Positions 41,943 to 53,400 of a DNA stretch of 64,000 nt are shown here, piece by piece (position 1 is the first letter of the stretch; each line of letters starts with the position of its first letter). A program made the translations under genes and the position numbers. Location: the NCBI RefSeq assembly GCF_019279795.1, contig NC_056727.1, positions 1,209,391,077-1,209,455,076 of the forward strand. The letters run 5' to 3'. The DNA is from Protopterus annectens. Its lineage: Eukaryota; Chordata; Ceratodontiformes; Protopteridae. The notes under the pieces are model-generated. The model was not told the DNA's origin. It did not search any database and was given only the letters and a program-made list of their open reading frames with translations.

Positions 41943-42155
41943 AGTACAGTTTTGTACCTACCATAAATGTAGATGCTCGAGTGTAAACACTGCTGCAGTC
42001 ATTACACTTGGGTTATCCTGCCGTCAGGCGGTTCCCCAGTCGGCCCGAGTTCCAAAGTCTTGGTCCGGCGTCGGTTGCTGTCGCCTCCTCCCTGACGTCA
42101 GTGCGACAGGGGTATATAAGATGCAGCCAACGCAATTTTCTTCAGTTTTTCTTGC
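41943..42155. repeat. Left inverted terminal repeat of D7
   Basis: From AGTACAGTTTTGTACCTACC to TTTTTCTTGCC, with TGACGTCA and GGGGTATATAAG on the plus strand. Confidence 0.9.
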
Positions 42156-42330
42156 CCCAGATGTCAGGTGCCCCCAAATAGGTAGGCAATTCAAATTGCT
42201 AATAAAACATACATAAGAAAAGCAAACAACAACTTTCAGTTACCAGCAAATACTCCCCATAGGTAGTAAAGGGTAGAAGGCATAGGTACATACCAGCAAG
42301 TAAGAGGGGAAGGAGGGAGGGTAACCTGGA

Positions 42331-42427
42331 CTGCAGCAGTGTTTACACTCGAACATCTACATTTATGGTAGGTACAAAACTGTACTATGTTCATCGTGTT
42401 ACACTGCTGCAGTCATTACACTTGGGT
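42331..42427. repeat. Internal complementary region (ICR) of D7
   Basis: Reverse complements of the two tips joined at CTGTACT/ATGTTCATCG. The AGTGTTTACACTCG and GTTACACTGCTGC variants match this copy's own ends. The right half still has ATGTTCATCG although the right tip itself has since mutated. Confidence 0.9.
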
Positions 42428-42479
42428 GGAATCTCAAAGCTGAGGTAGGGAGGCTGGTTCTATAAGGCATTAGGGGTGG

Positions 42480-43480
42480 CTATAAGGCCCTGCAGCACAG
42501 CAGTGGCGAAGCCAGCTCTGGATTTGGAGTAGGGTAATGCTTGGTGAAGGTATGCACAGAACCCCATGTTGCCACTTCCAAAATCTCCTTGGTAGGTACT
42601 CCTCTGAGGTAGGCAGTTGAAGTAGCTATTGCCCTGGTGGAGTGAGATCTAATGCTGCTAGGTACAGGTTTCCCATGGTGAGTATAGCAGAAACGTATAC
42701 AATGTCCTATCCATTTTGAGATAGTCTGTTTTGAAATGGCTTTTCCCTGTGTTCCTGCAGCATATGCTACCAATAATTGGTCAGATTTTCTGAAAGCTTT
42801 GGTTTTGTCCAAGTAGAAGCGTAACTGCCTGTGAATGTCCAATGAATGTAGTAGTCTCTCCCCTTTGTTCTGTGGTTTTGGATAAAAAGTTGGCAAGTGA
42901 ATAGTTTGGTTTATAGCCACACTTGATACCACCTTTGGCATAAACGTAGGGTTAGTTCTTAAAGACACCCTGTCCTGGTGGAAAATGAGGAAAGGTTCCA
43001 CTGCCATTAGTGCCTGTAATTCTGAAAATCTTCGTGCTGATGTTACTGCCAGTAGCAGAGCAGTTTTCCAAGAGATGTATTTTAATTCTGCTGTGTTAGC
43101 TGGCTCAAAGGGAGGTAAAGTTAATTTTTCCAAAACAAAGTTGAGGTCCCAAGTTGGGGTAGGTGCTCTACGGGGCAGTCTTATGTTTTTAGCCCCTCTG
43201 AGGTACTGTTTGAGCAAAGGATTAGAAAAAATTAGTGGATCTGTATTGTAATGAGTAGAAATGGCTGAGACGTGGATCTTGATGGATGAGAAGGAGAGGC
43301 CCTTGTCCAGCATCTCAGTTAAATAAAGTATCTGAGGAATGTTTGGGACAAGAGTGTCAAGGCTGTGCGCCTGGTTCCAGGCACAGAATCTCTTCCATTT
43401 ATCCGAGTAGGCTTTCCTGGTGCTAGGCCTTCTGGCCTCCAGAATGACATCCATAACAGCTTTGGAGAGAGGCATTGCTT
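42480..43480 (-). pseudogene. Tyrosine recombinase of D7, C-terminal frameshift
   Basis: It lies in a 643-codon frame (44411-42480) whose first half overprints RNase H and the methylase-like tail. The domain reads AVMDVILEARRPSTRKAYSD, TSARRFSELQALMAVEPFLI, PTFMPKVVSSVAINQTIHL, GKAISKQTISKWIGHCIRFC and RSHSTRAIATSTAYLRGVP, and reaches HTFTKHYPTPNPELASPLLC. A short deletion just after the KHY Tyr shifts the last 25 or so residues. All recognised catalytic residues precede the lesion, making this one of the least damaged recombinases. Confidence 0.85.
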
Positions 43481-43486
43481 GCTTGA

Positions 43487-45400
43487 CTAAGGAATTTTCC
43501 ATGAAGCTAGGTTTAAGGTCTTTAGCTGGCTGTGAAGTATCTGATTGTTGTGCTGTGTCAGCAAATGTGGGATTTGAGGCAAAATCCAGGGTGGTTCTTG
43601 TGCTAAGTTCTTTAAGATTGGGTACCAGTGCTGGCATGGCCAGTCTGGTGCAATCAGGATCATCTTTGGCTCCTCCTGCCTGGCTTTTATGAGTACCTTT
43701 GGCAGGAGGGGTAGTGGTGGGAAAGCGTATACTTGTAGGTTCTTCCAGCTGAATGAAAGGGCATCCACTTTCCATGCTTGTGGATGGTAACTCCTTGTGC
43801 AGAATTTCTGTAGCTGGCAGTTCATTGGGGATGCAAACAGATCTATGTCCAGGCTCCACCATTTTTGTGTTATCATTTTGAATATTTGTGGATTCAATTC
43901 CCATTCGTGGGGATCCATGATGTTTCTGCTTAGGTCGTCTGCCAGTGTGTTTTTCTCTCCTGGCAGGAATTGTGCTTACAGATGAACTTGGTAGTCTAGA
44001 GGTGTGTTCCACAAGGTCATGGCTTGTCTGCAGAGGGGATAAGAGTGTGCGCCCCCTTGCTTGTTTATGTACCACATAACTGTGGTGTTGTCTGTCTTTA
44101 GTAGTAGTTGTCCTGGATGTAGCAGATCCTTGAAAGCTGTAAGTGCATTTTGTACAGCTAGCATCTCTTTTTGATTGATGTGAAGATGCCTTTGCTCCGT
44201 GGGCCACTCCCCCTGAATACGTTTTCCTGCCATGTGTGCTCCCCAGATGTAATCCGATGCATCTGTTGTCAGTGTTTGCCTGGCTGTGGGTTGAGTAAAA
44301 GGCTGTCCCCTTGCTGAGGTGACAAGCTTGAGCCCACCATCGAAATTCCTGTTGAAGGCAAGGAATTACTGGTATAACTGTTTCCAAACTGACAGTGTTG
44401 ACACCATACACACTTTAGGTACCATTGCAGTTTCCTCATATGCAGTCTGGCATATGGAATTAGTAGTATGCAAGATGCCATGTAGCCCAAGGCCTGCAGA
44501 ATTTTTCTTGCAGGGAGTTGGGTCTTTGTTGCCATCAATTGAAAATATTGATTCAGTTGTCCTTGCTTTTCTGGCGTGAGATAAGCCATCTGGGCCGTTG
44601 TGTTCAAGCTGGCACCCAGGAATATTATCTGTTGTGAGGGCACTAGTTTTGATTTCTTTTCGTTTACTGTGCACCCCAGGCAACGTAATAACTTTTTTAC
44701 GAACGCCAGATGCTTTAGAAGAATGTCCTTGCTCTCTGCTTGAATAAGGCAGTCGTCCAGGTATGGATAAATTTGAATTCCTTTTTGCCTGCAAAATGCA
44801 ATTACCGGTGCCAGGCACTTTGTGAAGACCCTGGGTGCAGTAGATAAGCCAAAGGGCAGTGCAGAGAATTGGTAATGCATAAAACCTGCCTCGAAGCGGA
44901 GGTATCTTCTGCATGACTCCCTTATTAGGATATGCAGGTATGCCTCTTTTAAGTCTAGAGACACTAACCAAGTGTTCTTGCCCAGCATGGGCAGAAGCTG
45001 CTGTAGTGTCAACATTTTGAATTTCGGAACATCCAGGTAAGTGTTTAGAGAAGAAAGATCCAGAATGGATCTCCAGGCTTTGTCCTTTCTGGGAACCAGA
45101 AAGAGTCTTGAGTAAAAACCTTGTCCTTGCTCCTGTGGTGGTACCTTTTGAATAGCTCTCATGTCCATGAGTGATGTAATTTGTTTTAGAGCCTCTGCCC
45201 ATTGATTTGGTGGCAGATTTGGCATTCCTTTTAACCTTGACAGAGTGTGAAAGTGGAACTTGTAACCTTGAGATACAATGTTGAGAACCCATTTGTCTTT
45301 GGTGATGCAATGCCAATTGTGATAGAAAAGTGCCAGTTTTCCTCCTAAGGGGGCTGCCAAGAGAGAGCTGTTTGGCAGCTGTAGTGGGAAGTCATTGGGG
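43487..45400 (-). pseudogene. Reverse transcriptase-RNase H-methylase-like ORF of D7, broken
   Basis: RT is open in a 363-codon frame (45360-44269) with GQGFYSRLFLVPRK, LVSLDLKEAYLHILI, LPFGLSTAPRVFTK and YLDD. A frameshift near 44390 falls before RNase H. The RNase H piece 44233-43976 has INQKEMLAVQNALTAF and KTDNTTVMWYINKQGG, then a stop where sister copies have Gln (CAA to TAA, about 43978). The methylase-like piece 43918-43487 has SLDIDLFASP, AWKVDALSFSW, VYAFPPLPLLP and ILIAPDWPCQHWYP. Confidence 0.87.
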
Positions 45401-47176
45401 CTGCTTTTTATAAGGTTGTGGCCTGTCTTCCCCTTCTTTCTGGCCTGGAGTACCCCATTGTCGAGGCCTGTAAGGAACTTGTGCTTGACCTCTACCTCTT
45501 GGATGTCTGTATCTGCCCCTTTGAAGTCTGTCTCTGACTGGAAAGGACCAATTCTTTGTTGGCCAATTTCTGCTAAAACGAGAAGGCTGAACCTGTAAGA
45601 AATCTTTCACCGTTTGCAAAGATATTGCCTTATCCTCCATCTTCTTTAATACTTCCTCTGCCTTAACTCCAAACAACACATCCCGCTGCAAAGGTGCATC
45701 CAATAATTTTGCCTTAACATGATCTGGTAACATATGTTCTTTTAACCAAGCATGCCTTCTAATGACAGAGCCTGTAACTGCTGCTCTACAGGAGGCCTCT
45801 AAGGAATCAAAACCATATTGCAAAGTGTGTTTTCCCACTTGTTCAGCTGCATGCAATAAATCCTACATTTCTTTAAAATTAGGAGGATCAGAATCTGGAA
45901 GCATTTTTTGTTTCAACTGAGACATCAAAAATTGCTGATATTTTAGCATGTGAAACTGGCAATTTAAAGCTCTCATTGCTAAAGTTGCAGAGGTATATAC
46001 TTTCTTTCCCCATCTGTCAAATGCTCTGGAATCTCTGTCAGAAGGAACTGGGTATTTTGCTGAAGAGGCCTTAATCCCTTTGGGTCCCTGAGAAATAGTT
46101 TCAGGGTCAGCAACAGGGCCTTTATACAGAAATTTGTGAGAGTCAGGGACTCTGCAATATCTATCAGGTTTAACTGGGGCTGGAGGTAAGGAGTCAGGGT
46201 TTAAGCTGGATTCAGTGTACATATCATCCACAATATCTAACACTGGCGGAACAGCAAGGGGTCTGTGTTGTGGCAATAAAAGGAAGTCTCTGAGCCTTTT
46301 CCTGGATTCTGAATAATCCTGGCCTTCCCAATGGAAATGCTCCCTCATGGTATGTAAGGTCTCCCCAAAGGAGTAGTCCTCAGGCGGGGAGGCTGATGGA
46401 ATTGACTCCTCAGCATCAGAGTCCTCATAAGGGGGTAAAGAATATCCTAGGTCTGACGATGAATCTGAAGAAATGGACACCTGGTCTGAAGATTCATAGT
46501 CTGCATCCTGTCTGGGCCTTTTATCAGGAGGGGGATGGGACCCCCTGATCAGGGTGATTAGGTCTTCGGCCATTTTGAGCATTTGTTTCTTAGGCATGGA
46601 AGCCTGTCCTGGAGAATGCTGTTATCTGTTTCTTTGTTTTTAAGGGGGCCTTAGACTTGGCAGAGGGTTTAATGGTTAACTGGGTAGGTCTGAGAAACAC
46701 CCTCTGAAGCTGTGGGTTGCTCAGCTACTTCGGTTCCCTCTGAAGGGTTAGTTTCGGTAGACTGAAAACCTAGAGCATCTGAAGGCCCAGCCAGCTCCAC
46801 GTGGGAGTCGGAGGCGGTCTGTGGTTCTGTGGAAGCGGTCGTCAGGGGCTGCGTAGGCGCCTCGCTGAAAACCGGCGACCGGCCTAGAAGAGGCCTTATC
46901 GTCAGTTTTGGGCCTCGGATGCCTGTCCTTGTCTTTGTGCTTTTTATGTATTCCGGTCGTCAGAAGTTCCGACGGCATGGTGTAATTGAATTTTCTGCCA
47001 AAATAATGTCGGGTAAAATCAAACAGACATTTAATAGTGCGCTTGTTAAACCTAGCACAAAACCGACAACCAGTGACGTCGTGGTCTGGGCCTAGGCATG
47101 GAATACAACAGGAGTGGAAATCCTTATGAGGTATTTGCTTCCCACAAGAAATACAGTTATTAACTTTTACTGACAT
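45392..47176 (-). pseudogene. gag-like ORF of D7, broken
   Basis: Three pieces remain. 47176-46748 has MSVKVNNCISCGKQIPHKDF, CIPCLGPDHDV and CRFCARF. 46597-45863 has PKKQMLKMAEDLITLIRGSH, YEDSDAEESIPSASPPEDY, HFHWEGQDYSESRKRLRDFL and MRALNCQFHMLKYQQ. 45856-45392 has AAEQVGKHTLQYGFDSLEAS and the basic tail. The last two pieces are separated by a single nonsense codon (CAG to TAG at about 45860). The first two are separated by indels near 46600-46740. Confidence 0.88.
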
Positions 47177-47310
47177 CGGTCTGAGGTAAGAAAAAGTTTC
47201 CCCAACGGGGTACTTAGCTTTGCAGAAGACTTCGGTTCTGGATTCGGAATGAAAATCTCAGGAGTCGGCCGACTGGCACTTGCGAACTGCTTCTGCTTCG
47301 GGCACCACGC

Positions 47311-47494
47311 GGCAAGAAAGACTGAAGAAAATGGCGTCAGCTGCATCTTGTATACCCCTGTCACACTGACGTCAGGGAGGAGGCGACAGCAACCGACGCC
47401 GGACCAAGACTTTGGAACTCAGGCCGACTGGGGAACCGCCTGACGGCAGGATAACCCAAGTGTAATGACTGCAGCAGTGTAACACTATGATCAT
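47311..47494. repeat. Right inverted terminal repeat of D7
   Basis: Inverse of 41943-42155. On the minus strand it has TGACGTCA (47367-47374) and a TATA-like box (47347-47358). The terminal 12 bases are mutated. Confidence 0.88.
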
Positions 47495-49005
47495 GTAGTG
47501 ACTGCTGCTCCCCCTAACATGTCCTAGGTAGTTGCTAACCATGCGGAGCTATCATTCACCTCCTTTCTGCAGGAAAGACAACAGCCTTTTGGCAGCTCAC
47601 TTATTACTCCTTGGCCAAACCCCCAGCATCAGGGCTTCTAGCGGTTTGCCAAGTCCGAACACCAGAAGTATACTCGCCTTCCACTACTGCGTCAGCACAA
47701 AACCAGTAAACTTTTTTATAATAGTGACCAACGGGAATTTCAGGATGAAATAAGTAAGCCAAAATGTTAAGGCACACAGACTCAATGATCTAGGGACAGA
47801 TTTTGCAGGATCCTGTATCCTATACCATATGACTGACACCTAATCACCAAACTAATCGAACATTTTTCCTGAAACTACACAAGCTTGGTACCTGCTAGAT
47901 GCAGATATACCCTATTCCAAAGCTCTAGCTACTTTCAAAGAAAATAACTTTCTCTTAATGGCACTATTAAACTTACAAGTCTTAAAAGACTGACTTCTGG
48001 TGTCAACACTATGAGATCAGAAAGCAGTACATATGGTAGAAACAAGCAGTGCATCCTTCAGGTACTTATACACCAAGATTAAATCCTCCAAAACTAACCT
48101 AAAATATATGGAATAAAATATTAAATAGGCAGATGATTTGAGCATAGTGCCATTTATGTTATTTATCCTCGGTGTAGAACTCTGGACACTTTATAATACT
48201 TTCATACAACCCACACTCTACACACAAGATGTGGCACAACATTCCAGTAGATCAATACTTTTATAATGCTGTTATGACAGATGGAGCCCTAGAAGAAATA
48301 GTGTGAAGCAAATATCTAATTATACAAAAACATCTCCTAGTAATGAAACCAAATTTAGCCTAAAGTTTAAAATAAGACTGTAATCTACCATAACTCTCAA
48401 ATCCTTAACAATACTGGTGGGATTAAAGAATTTCAATACAACATGGATATTTCACATTCCTTAGACTGCAGTGGAGCCATTTACATTAAATGCAAATTTA
48501 TGCTTACTGGCCCAGGTGAATAACCTATCCAAGCATTGCTGTATGGCTTTCTGTTCAGTCAGAGCTGTTATGATCTTTCCAAGCTCATCAGAAGCAGCAG
48601 GTTACTGACCCACACCTGAGGGAGTGCAGACATAAAAATACTGAAAAGAAAAAGGGCTCTGATGAATCTCTGGGAGCACCCTTGTTAATCAGCTCTATTT
48701 CAGACAGATTGATTAATCCTGATACAGCAAGAGCAGATACACAAGGGGGGGGGGGGCAGGCTAAAGCACAGAGACAAATGCCTTCACAAGGTCCAAGTAT
48801 GTTATATCTGTTAGCCCCTCAACCTGGATCAAACTGTTGTATAAATATAGCATGTTAGTATTATAACTCTCACACTCCATAACAAAACCATGTTGTAACA
48901 AACATACATATAACAGAAAACAGGAAGAGATAAAAGCTCATTACTGTTCTCTGAAAAACTTTAATATTACTGGGTAATCTTAGCTCTGTAATCATTTATA
49001 CGATT

Positions 49006-49018
49006 GTTCCCACTTTTG
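49006..49018. repeat. Target-site duplication, left copy
   Basis: GTTCCCACTTTTG, identical to 49359-49371 and directly flanking the SINE. Confidence 0.85.
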
Positions 49019-49358
49019 GGCGGCCACGGTGGTGCAGTGGTTAGCATTGTTGCCTCACAGCAAGAGGTTCTCCAGTTCGATCCTCGGCTGGAGTGCCTTC
49101 TGTGCGGAGTCTGCATGTCCTCCCTGTGGTCGCGTGGGTTTCCTCCGTGTGCTCCGGTTTCCTCCCACATCCCAAAGACATGCAGTAGGTGGACTGGATA
49201 CTCTAAACTGGCCCTAGGTGTGAGTGCGTGTGTGTGCCTTCTGTGGAAGGTTGGGCGCCAGGCTGGCAACTCGACACTGTAAAACTCCACTGCCAATCAT
49301 GAGCGGACAGGTGATCCGCTGTGGCGACCCCTAACCGGGAAAAGCCGAAAGAAGAAGC
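49019..49358 (+). mobile_element. tRNA-derived SINE inserted in the LINE relic
   Basis: The head contains a polymerase III A-box match TGGTGCAGTGG (about 49030-49040) and a B-box-like GTTCGATCC (about 49075). Conserved body motifs follow (GCGTGGGTTTCCTCC, CCTCCCACATCCCAAAGACATG), and the tail ends AAAGCCGAAAGAAGAAGC. Sequences of this kind, including the TGGCGACCCCTAAC and GCCGAAAGAAGAAG tail, are abundant in fish genomes. A perfect 13-bp target duplication flanks it. Confidence 0.8.
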
Positions 49359-49371
49359 GTTCCCACTTTTG
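49359..49371. repeat. Target-site duplication, right copy
   Basis: GTTCCCACTTTTG, identical to 49006-49018. Confidence 0.85.
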
Positions 49372-49600
49372 TGTAGAGGGACCATTATAGCATGCCTTGA
49401 AACAGCAGGGACATGTCCAAATAATAGGCTTTGCTGAAATAAATGATTAGGACATGGGGCTATTACCCCAGGACTTTACACAAAGAATACCCAATTTACT
49501 CCATAAAAGCCCACCACAAAATCACACCAGAATCTGCTCAATGCCCCTCAAACATCCTCTTCATGTGTAATTGGATATTAATGATCCGATTACAATTTCC

Positions 49601-49932
49601 ATCCCAACAGAAGCAATGACTCCGTCACAATGCTTTTTGGAAAAAAAAAAATATTCACAAATATTTATGTGACTAACTTTCAGTAATGGCAGTGTAATTA
49701 CATTTCAAAGTAATACTTTGTTCTTTAAATGCTGTGCCATATGCTCGGAAATAGTTTATTACCCGATGCAAAACAAATTAGTAATCATTCTTAGTTCTAA
49801 GATACTTCACTCTTCCTGTCTCTCAGGTTATTGCCTACAAACAAAACTAGTACCTTTATTTTTGGACATTTGTAAAAGCCTGCAACATCCTGGTGGCACC
49901 TTCTTTTGTTACCCAGGAACCTGCAACAGGAA
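49601..49932. other. Unannotated flank of D8
   Basis: No gene or repeat recognised. It may include further decayed LINE sequence. Confidence 0.4.
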
Positions 49933-50147
49933 AGCACAGTTTTGTACCTACCATAAATGTAGATGTTCGAGTGTTCACCCTGCTGCAGTCATCACACTTG
50001 GGTTATCCTGCTGTCAGGCGGTCCCGCAGTCGGCCCGAATTCCAAAGTCTTGGGTCTGGCGTCGGTTGCTGTCGCTTCTTCCCTGACGTCAGTGCGCCAG
50101 GGGTATATAAGAGGCATCCAACGCCATTTTCTTCAATTTTTTTTGCC
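49933..50147. repeat. Left inverted terminal repeat of D8
   Basis: From AGCACAGTTTTGTACCTACC to TTTTTTTTGCC, with TGACGTCA and GGGGTATATAAG on the plus strand. Confidence 0.9.
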
Positions 50148-50176
50148 CCAGATGTCAGGTGCCCCCAATAGGTAGG

Positions 50177-50179
<3 letters not shown>

Positions 50180-50213
<34 letters not shown>
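50180..50213. repeat. (TA)n microsatellite
   Basis: A pure AT dinucleotide run of about 34 bases between the left repeat and ICR of D8; sister copies lack it. Confidence 0.9.
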
Positions 50214-50216
<3 letters not shown>

Positions 50217-50339
50217 AATAGCTATATAAAAATAACAAAACCCTTGGGCACAAGCAAATACACCACAGAGGTAGTATAGGATAGAGTGGTAGAGATAAGT
50301 TCAGCTAGTTCAGAGGGGATGGAGGGAGGGTAACCTGGA

Positions 50340-50436
50340 CTGCAGCAGGGTGAACACTAGAACATCTACATTTATCGTAGGTACAAAACTGTACTATGTT
50401 CATCGTGTTACCCTGCTGCAGTCATCACACTTGGGT
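50340..50436. repeat. Internal complementary region (ICR) of D8
   Basis: Reverse complements of the left and right tips joined at CTGTACT/ATGTTCATCG, with the CCCTGCTGC variant of this copy in both halves. Confidence 0.9.
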
Positions 50437-50467
50437 TGAATCCCAAAGCTAAGGATGGGAGGTGGAG

Positions 50468-51500
50468 TCAGACAGGGTTAGAAGAAGCTAGTAAGCCCTG
50501 CAAAACTGCAGTGGCAAAACCAGTTCTAGTCTTAGAGTATAGAGGTAAGTGATAGTGTTTGGTGAAGGTGTGCACTGAACTCCAAGTAGTAGCTTCCAGA
50601 ATATCCTTGGTTGGCACTCCCCTGAGAAAGGCTGCTGATGTAGCTGTAGCCCTGGTGGAGTGGGACCTAATGTTAGCAGGTACTGGTTTCCCATGATGTA
50701 TGTAGCAAAAACGTATGCAATGCCCTATCCATTTTGAAATGGTCTGTTTTGAGATAGCTTTTCCTTGTGATCCCTGTAGCATAGGCTACAAAAAGCTGGT
50801 CAGTTTTTCTGAAAGCCTTAGTTTTATCCAAGTAGTAACGTAATTGCCTGTGAATGTCCAAAGAGTGCAGGAGTCTTTCTCCATTGTTCTGGGGATTTGG
50901 GAAGAAGGTAGGCAAGTGAATGGTTTGGTTTAGGGCCACACTGGATACCATCTTTGGCATAAAGGAAGGATTAGTTCATAGAGAGACTCTGTCTTGATGA
51001 AAAATGATGAAAGGTTACACTGCCATTAGTGCATGTAGCTCTGAGACTCTTCTAGCTGAGGTTATTGCTAGTAGTACGGCAGTTTTCCATGAAAGAAATT
51101 TTAAGTCAGCTGAAAAAGCTGGTTCAAAGGGCGGCAGTGTAAGCTTTTCCAGAACAAAGTTGAGATCCCAAGCAGGTGTTGGAGCTCTCCTTGGCGGTTT
51201 TAAGTTCTTAGCCCCTCTGAGGAACTGTCTTAGGAGTGGAGAATAAAGGAGGATCTGTGCTGTAATGAGCTGAAATTGCTGAGGCGTGGATCTTAATAGA
51301 TGAAAAGGAAAGTCCTTTGTGTAACATCTCAGTTAAATATTGTAGAATCTGAGGGATGTTTGGATCAAGAGGGTTTAGGCCTTTAGCCTGGTTCCAGGCG
51401 CAAAATCTTTTCCATTTGTCTGAATAGGTTTTCCTGGTGCTGGGCCTCCTGGCCTCCAGAATGACATCCATAACAGCTTTGGATAAAGGTGTTGGCTGGT
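50468..51500 (-). pseudogene. Tyrosine recombinase of D8, broken
   Basis: Parts in different frames: AVMDVILEARRPSTRKTYSD (within 51819-51208), the Arg-box region LVAITSARRVSELHALMAV-like (about 51010-51080), MVSSVALNQTIHLPTFFPN (50960 on), then GKAISKQTISKWIGHCIRFC, RSHSTRATATSAAFLRGVP and HTFTKHYHLPLYSKTRTGFA (50782-50468). The HSTR box and KHY Tyr are intact. Frameshifts lie near 51210, 50975 and 50770. Confidence 0.85.
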
Positions 51501-51503
51501 TGT

Positions 51504-53400
51504 TTAGGTAATTTGCCATGCAGCCAGGTTTAAAGTCATGAGCTGGCTGTGTAGAATCTGATGGTCTCGCTGGGTGAGCAGGTGAGGAATTTGTGGCAAA
51601 ATCCATGGTGGGCCATGGGCCATGTTCCTTAAAATTGGGTACCAATGCTGGCGTGGCCAGTCTGGTGCAACAAGTATCATTTGTGGCCTCTCTAATCTGA
51701 CTTTCAGCAGTACCTTTGCTAGAAGAGGTAGTGGAGGGAAGGCATACACTGTTAATGTTTTCCAACTGAATGAGAGGGCGTCCACTTTCCAAGCTAGTGG
51801 ATGGAAGGTCCTTGTGCAAAATTTATGAAGTTGGTGGTTATGGGGGCTTGCAAACAGATCTATGTCTGGGCATCCCAATTTTTGAGCTATCATTGCAAAT
51901 ACTTGTGGATCTATTTTCCATTCGTGTGGATCCATGATGTTTCTGCTTAGGTCGTCTGCCAATGTGTTTTTCTTTCCTGGCAGGAATTGTGCTTGTAATT
52001 GAACCTGGTAAGACAGTGCAGTGTTCCACAAGGTCATTGCTTGCCTGCATAGAGGGTAGGAATGTGTGCCCCCTTGCTTGTTTATGTACCACATGACTGT
52101 GGTATTGTCCGTCTTTATTATTAGTTGTCCTGGGTTTAGAAGGTCCTTGAAAGCTGTTAGAGCATTCTGTACTGCTAGCATTTCTTTTTGATTGATATGC
52201 AGATGCCTCTGATCTGTAGTCCATTTGCCCTGAATGCACTGCCCTGCCATGTGTGCTCCCCAGGCATAGTCCGATGCATCTGTTGTCATAGTTTGCCTGG
52301 CTGTGGGTAAGGTGAAAGGCTGACCCTTGTTGAGGTGACATGCCTGTGCCCACCATAGAAACTCCTGTTGAAGGCAGGGAATGAGTGGTATCATTGTTTC
52401 CAAGCTGTGGCTGTGCTGAGTCCATAAACTTTTCGGGTACCATTGTAATTTCCTCATATGCAGTTTTGCAAATGTTATTAGTAGTATGCAAGATGCCATG
52501 AATCCCACGGCCTGCAGAATTTTTCTTGCAGGGAGTTGGGTCTTTGTTGACATTATTTTGAAATATTGAAACAGCTGTCATTGTCTGGCGTGAGATAAGC
52601 CATCTGGGCCGTTGTATTCAAGCTGGCACCCAGAAATATTATGTTTTGTGAGGGCACTAGTTTTGATTTCTTTTCGTTTACTGTGTACCCTAGGCAACTT
52701 AGAAGGTGTTTGACAAATGCCAGATGCTTTAAAAGAATGTCTTTGCTTTCTGCTTGAATAAGGCAGTCCAGGTATGGGTATATTTGAATTCCTCTGTCTG
52801 CAGTATGCAATTACTGGTGCCAGGCATTTTGTGAAGACCCTGAGCGCAGTAGATAAGCCAAAGGGCAGTGCAGAGAATTGATAATGCGTTGAACCTGTAA
52901 TGAAGCGGAGGTATCTTCTGCAATTTTGGCTGATAGGGACATGCAGGTATGCCTCCTTGAGGTCCAAAGTGACTAGCCAAGCATTCTTGCCCAGTATGGG
53001 AAGAAGCTGCTGTAGTGTTAGCATCTTGAATTTTGGTACTTGCAGATAGGTGTTCAGAACTGAAAGATCCAGAATGGGTCTCCATGCTTTGTCCTTTCTT
53101 GGGACTAGGAAGAGTCCTGAGTAAAATCCTTGTCCTTGTTCCTGTGTAGGTACCTGTTGAATGGCTCTCATGTTCATGAGAGCTGTAATTTGTTTTTGTG
53201 CCACTGCCCATTGATTTGGTGGCAGGTTTGGCATTCCTTTGATCCTTCGTAAGGTATGAAAGTGGAATCTGTATCCTTGAGAGACAATGCTTAGAACCCA
53301 TTTGTCTTTTGTGATGATGTGTCAGTTGTCTGCAAAAAATGCTAGTTTTCCTCCCAAGGGAGTTGCCAGGAGAGATTTGCTTGGTAGTTTGAGGATAGAG
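51504..53400 (-). pseudogene. Reverse transcriptase-RNase H-methylase-like ORF of D8, two breaks
   Basis: RT is open from 53234 (GQGFYSGLFLVPRKDKAW, LVTLDLKEAYLHVPI, LPFGLSTALRVFTK) until a small deletion at the catalytic box near 52770 removes bases, giving YLDCLIQ instead of YLDDCLIQ. The remainder of RT ends at 52553, where another indel lies. RNase H and the methylase-like tail are fully open in the 349-codon frame 52553-51504: TTDASDYAWGAH, NQKEMLAVQNAL, KTDNTTVMWYINKQGG, TLADDLSRN, PDIDLFASPHN, VYAFPPLPLLAKV, ILVAPDWPRQHWYP. Confidence 0.88.

Larger units (their letters stand above)
41943..47494 (-). mobile_element. D7: DIRS retrotransposon, relative of D8
   Basis: A 5,552-bp copy with both repeats and a full ICR. 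Tips are of the CACTGCTGCAGTCATTACAC subtype, closest to D8. Gag, RT-RH and recombinase are each open over long stretches but interrupted. The right tip has mutated to ACACTATGATCAT. Confidence 0.94.
47750..49600 (-). pseudogene. Jockey/CR1-like LINE reverse transcriptase relic
   Basis: On the minus strand, allowing many frame changes, the order of a non-LTR RT is seen. There is a KVGTNRINDYRAKI segment like NYRPISL (about 49010, split by a SINE), LLQHGFVMECESYNTN like QHGF..G.S..TNL (about 48880), and DITYLDLVKAFVSV like D.IYLDF.KAFD (about 48800). Further on are LDRLFTWASKHKFAFNV (about 48510), KDLRVMVDYSLILNF (about 48400), LEDLILVYKYLKDALL (about 48080), and a C-terminal FKTCKFNSAIKRKLFSFKVA (about 47950). 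Vertebrate CR1/L2-type elements have this motif order. The copy is long dead. Confidence 0.65.

Noticed and set aside
48745-48757. G-run as a G-quadruplex signal
   Set aside because: A single homopolymer run, also seen in other places as indel-prone tracts; no repeated G-tract pattern.
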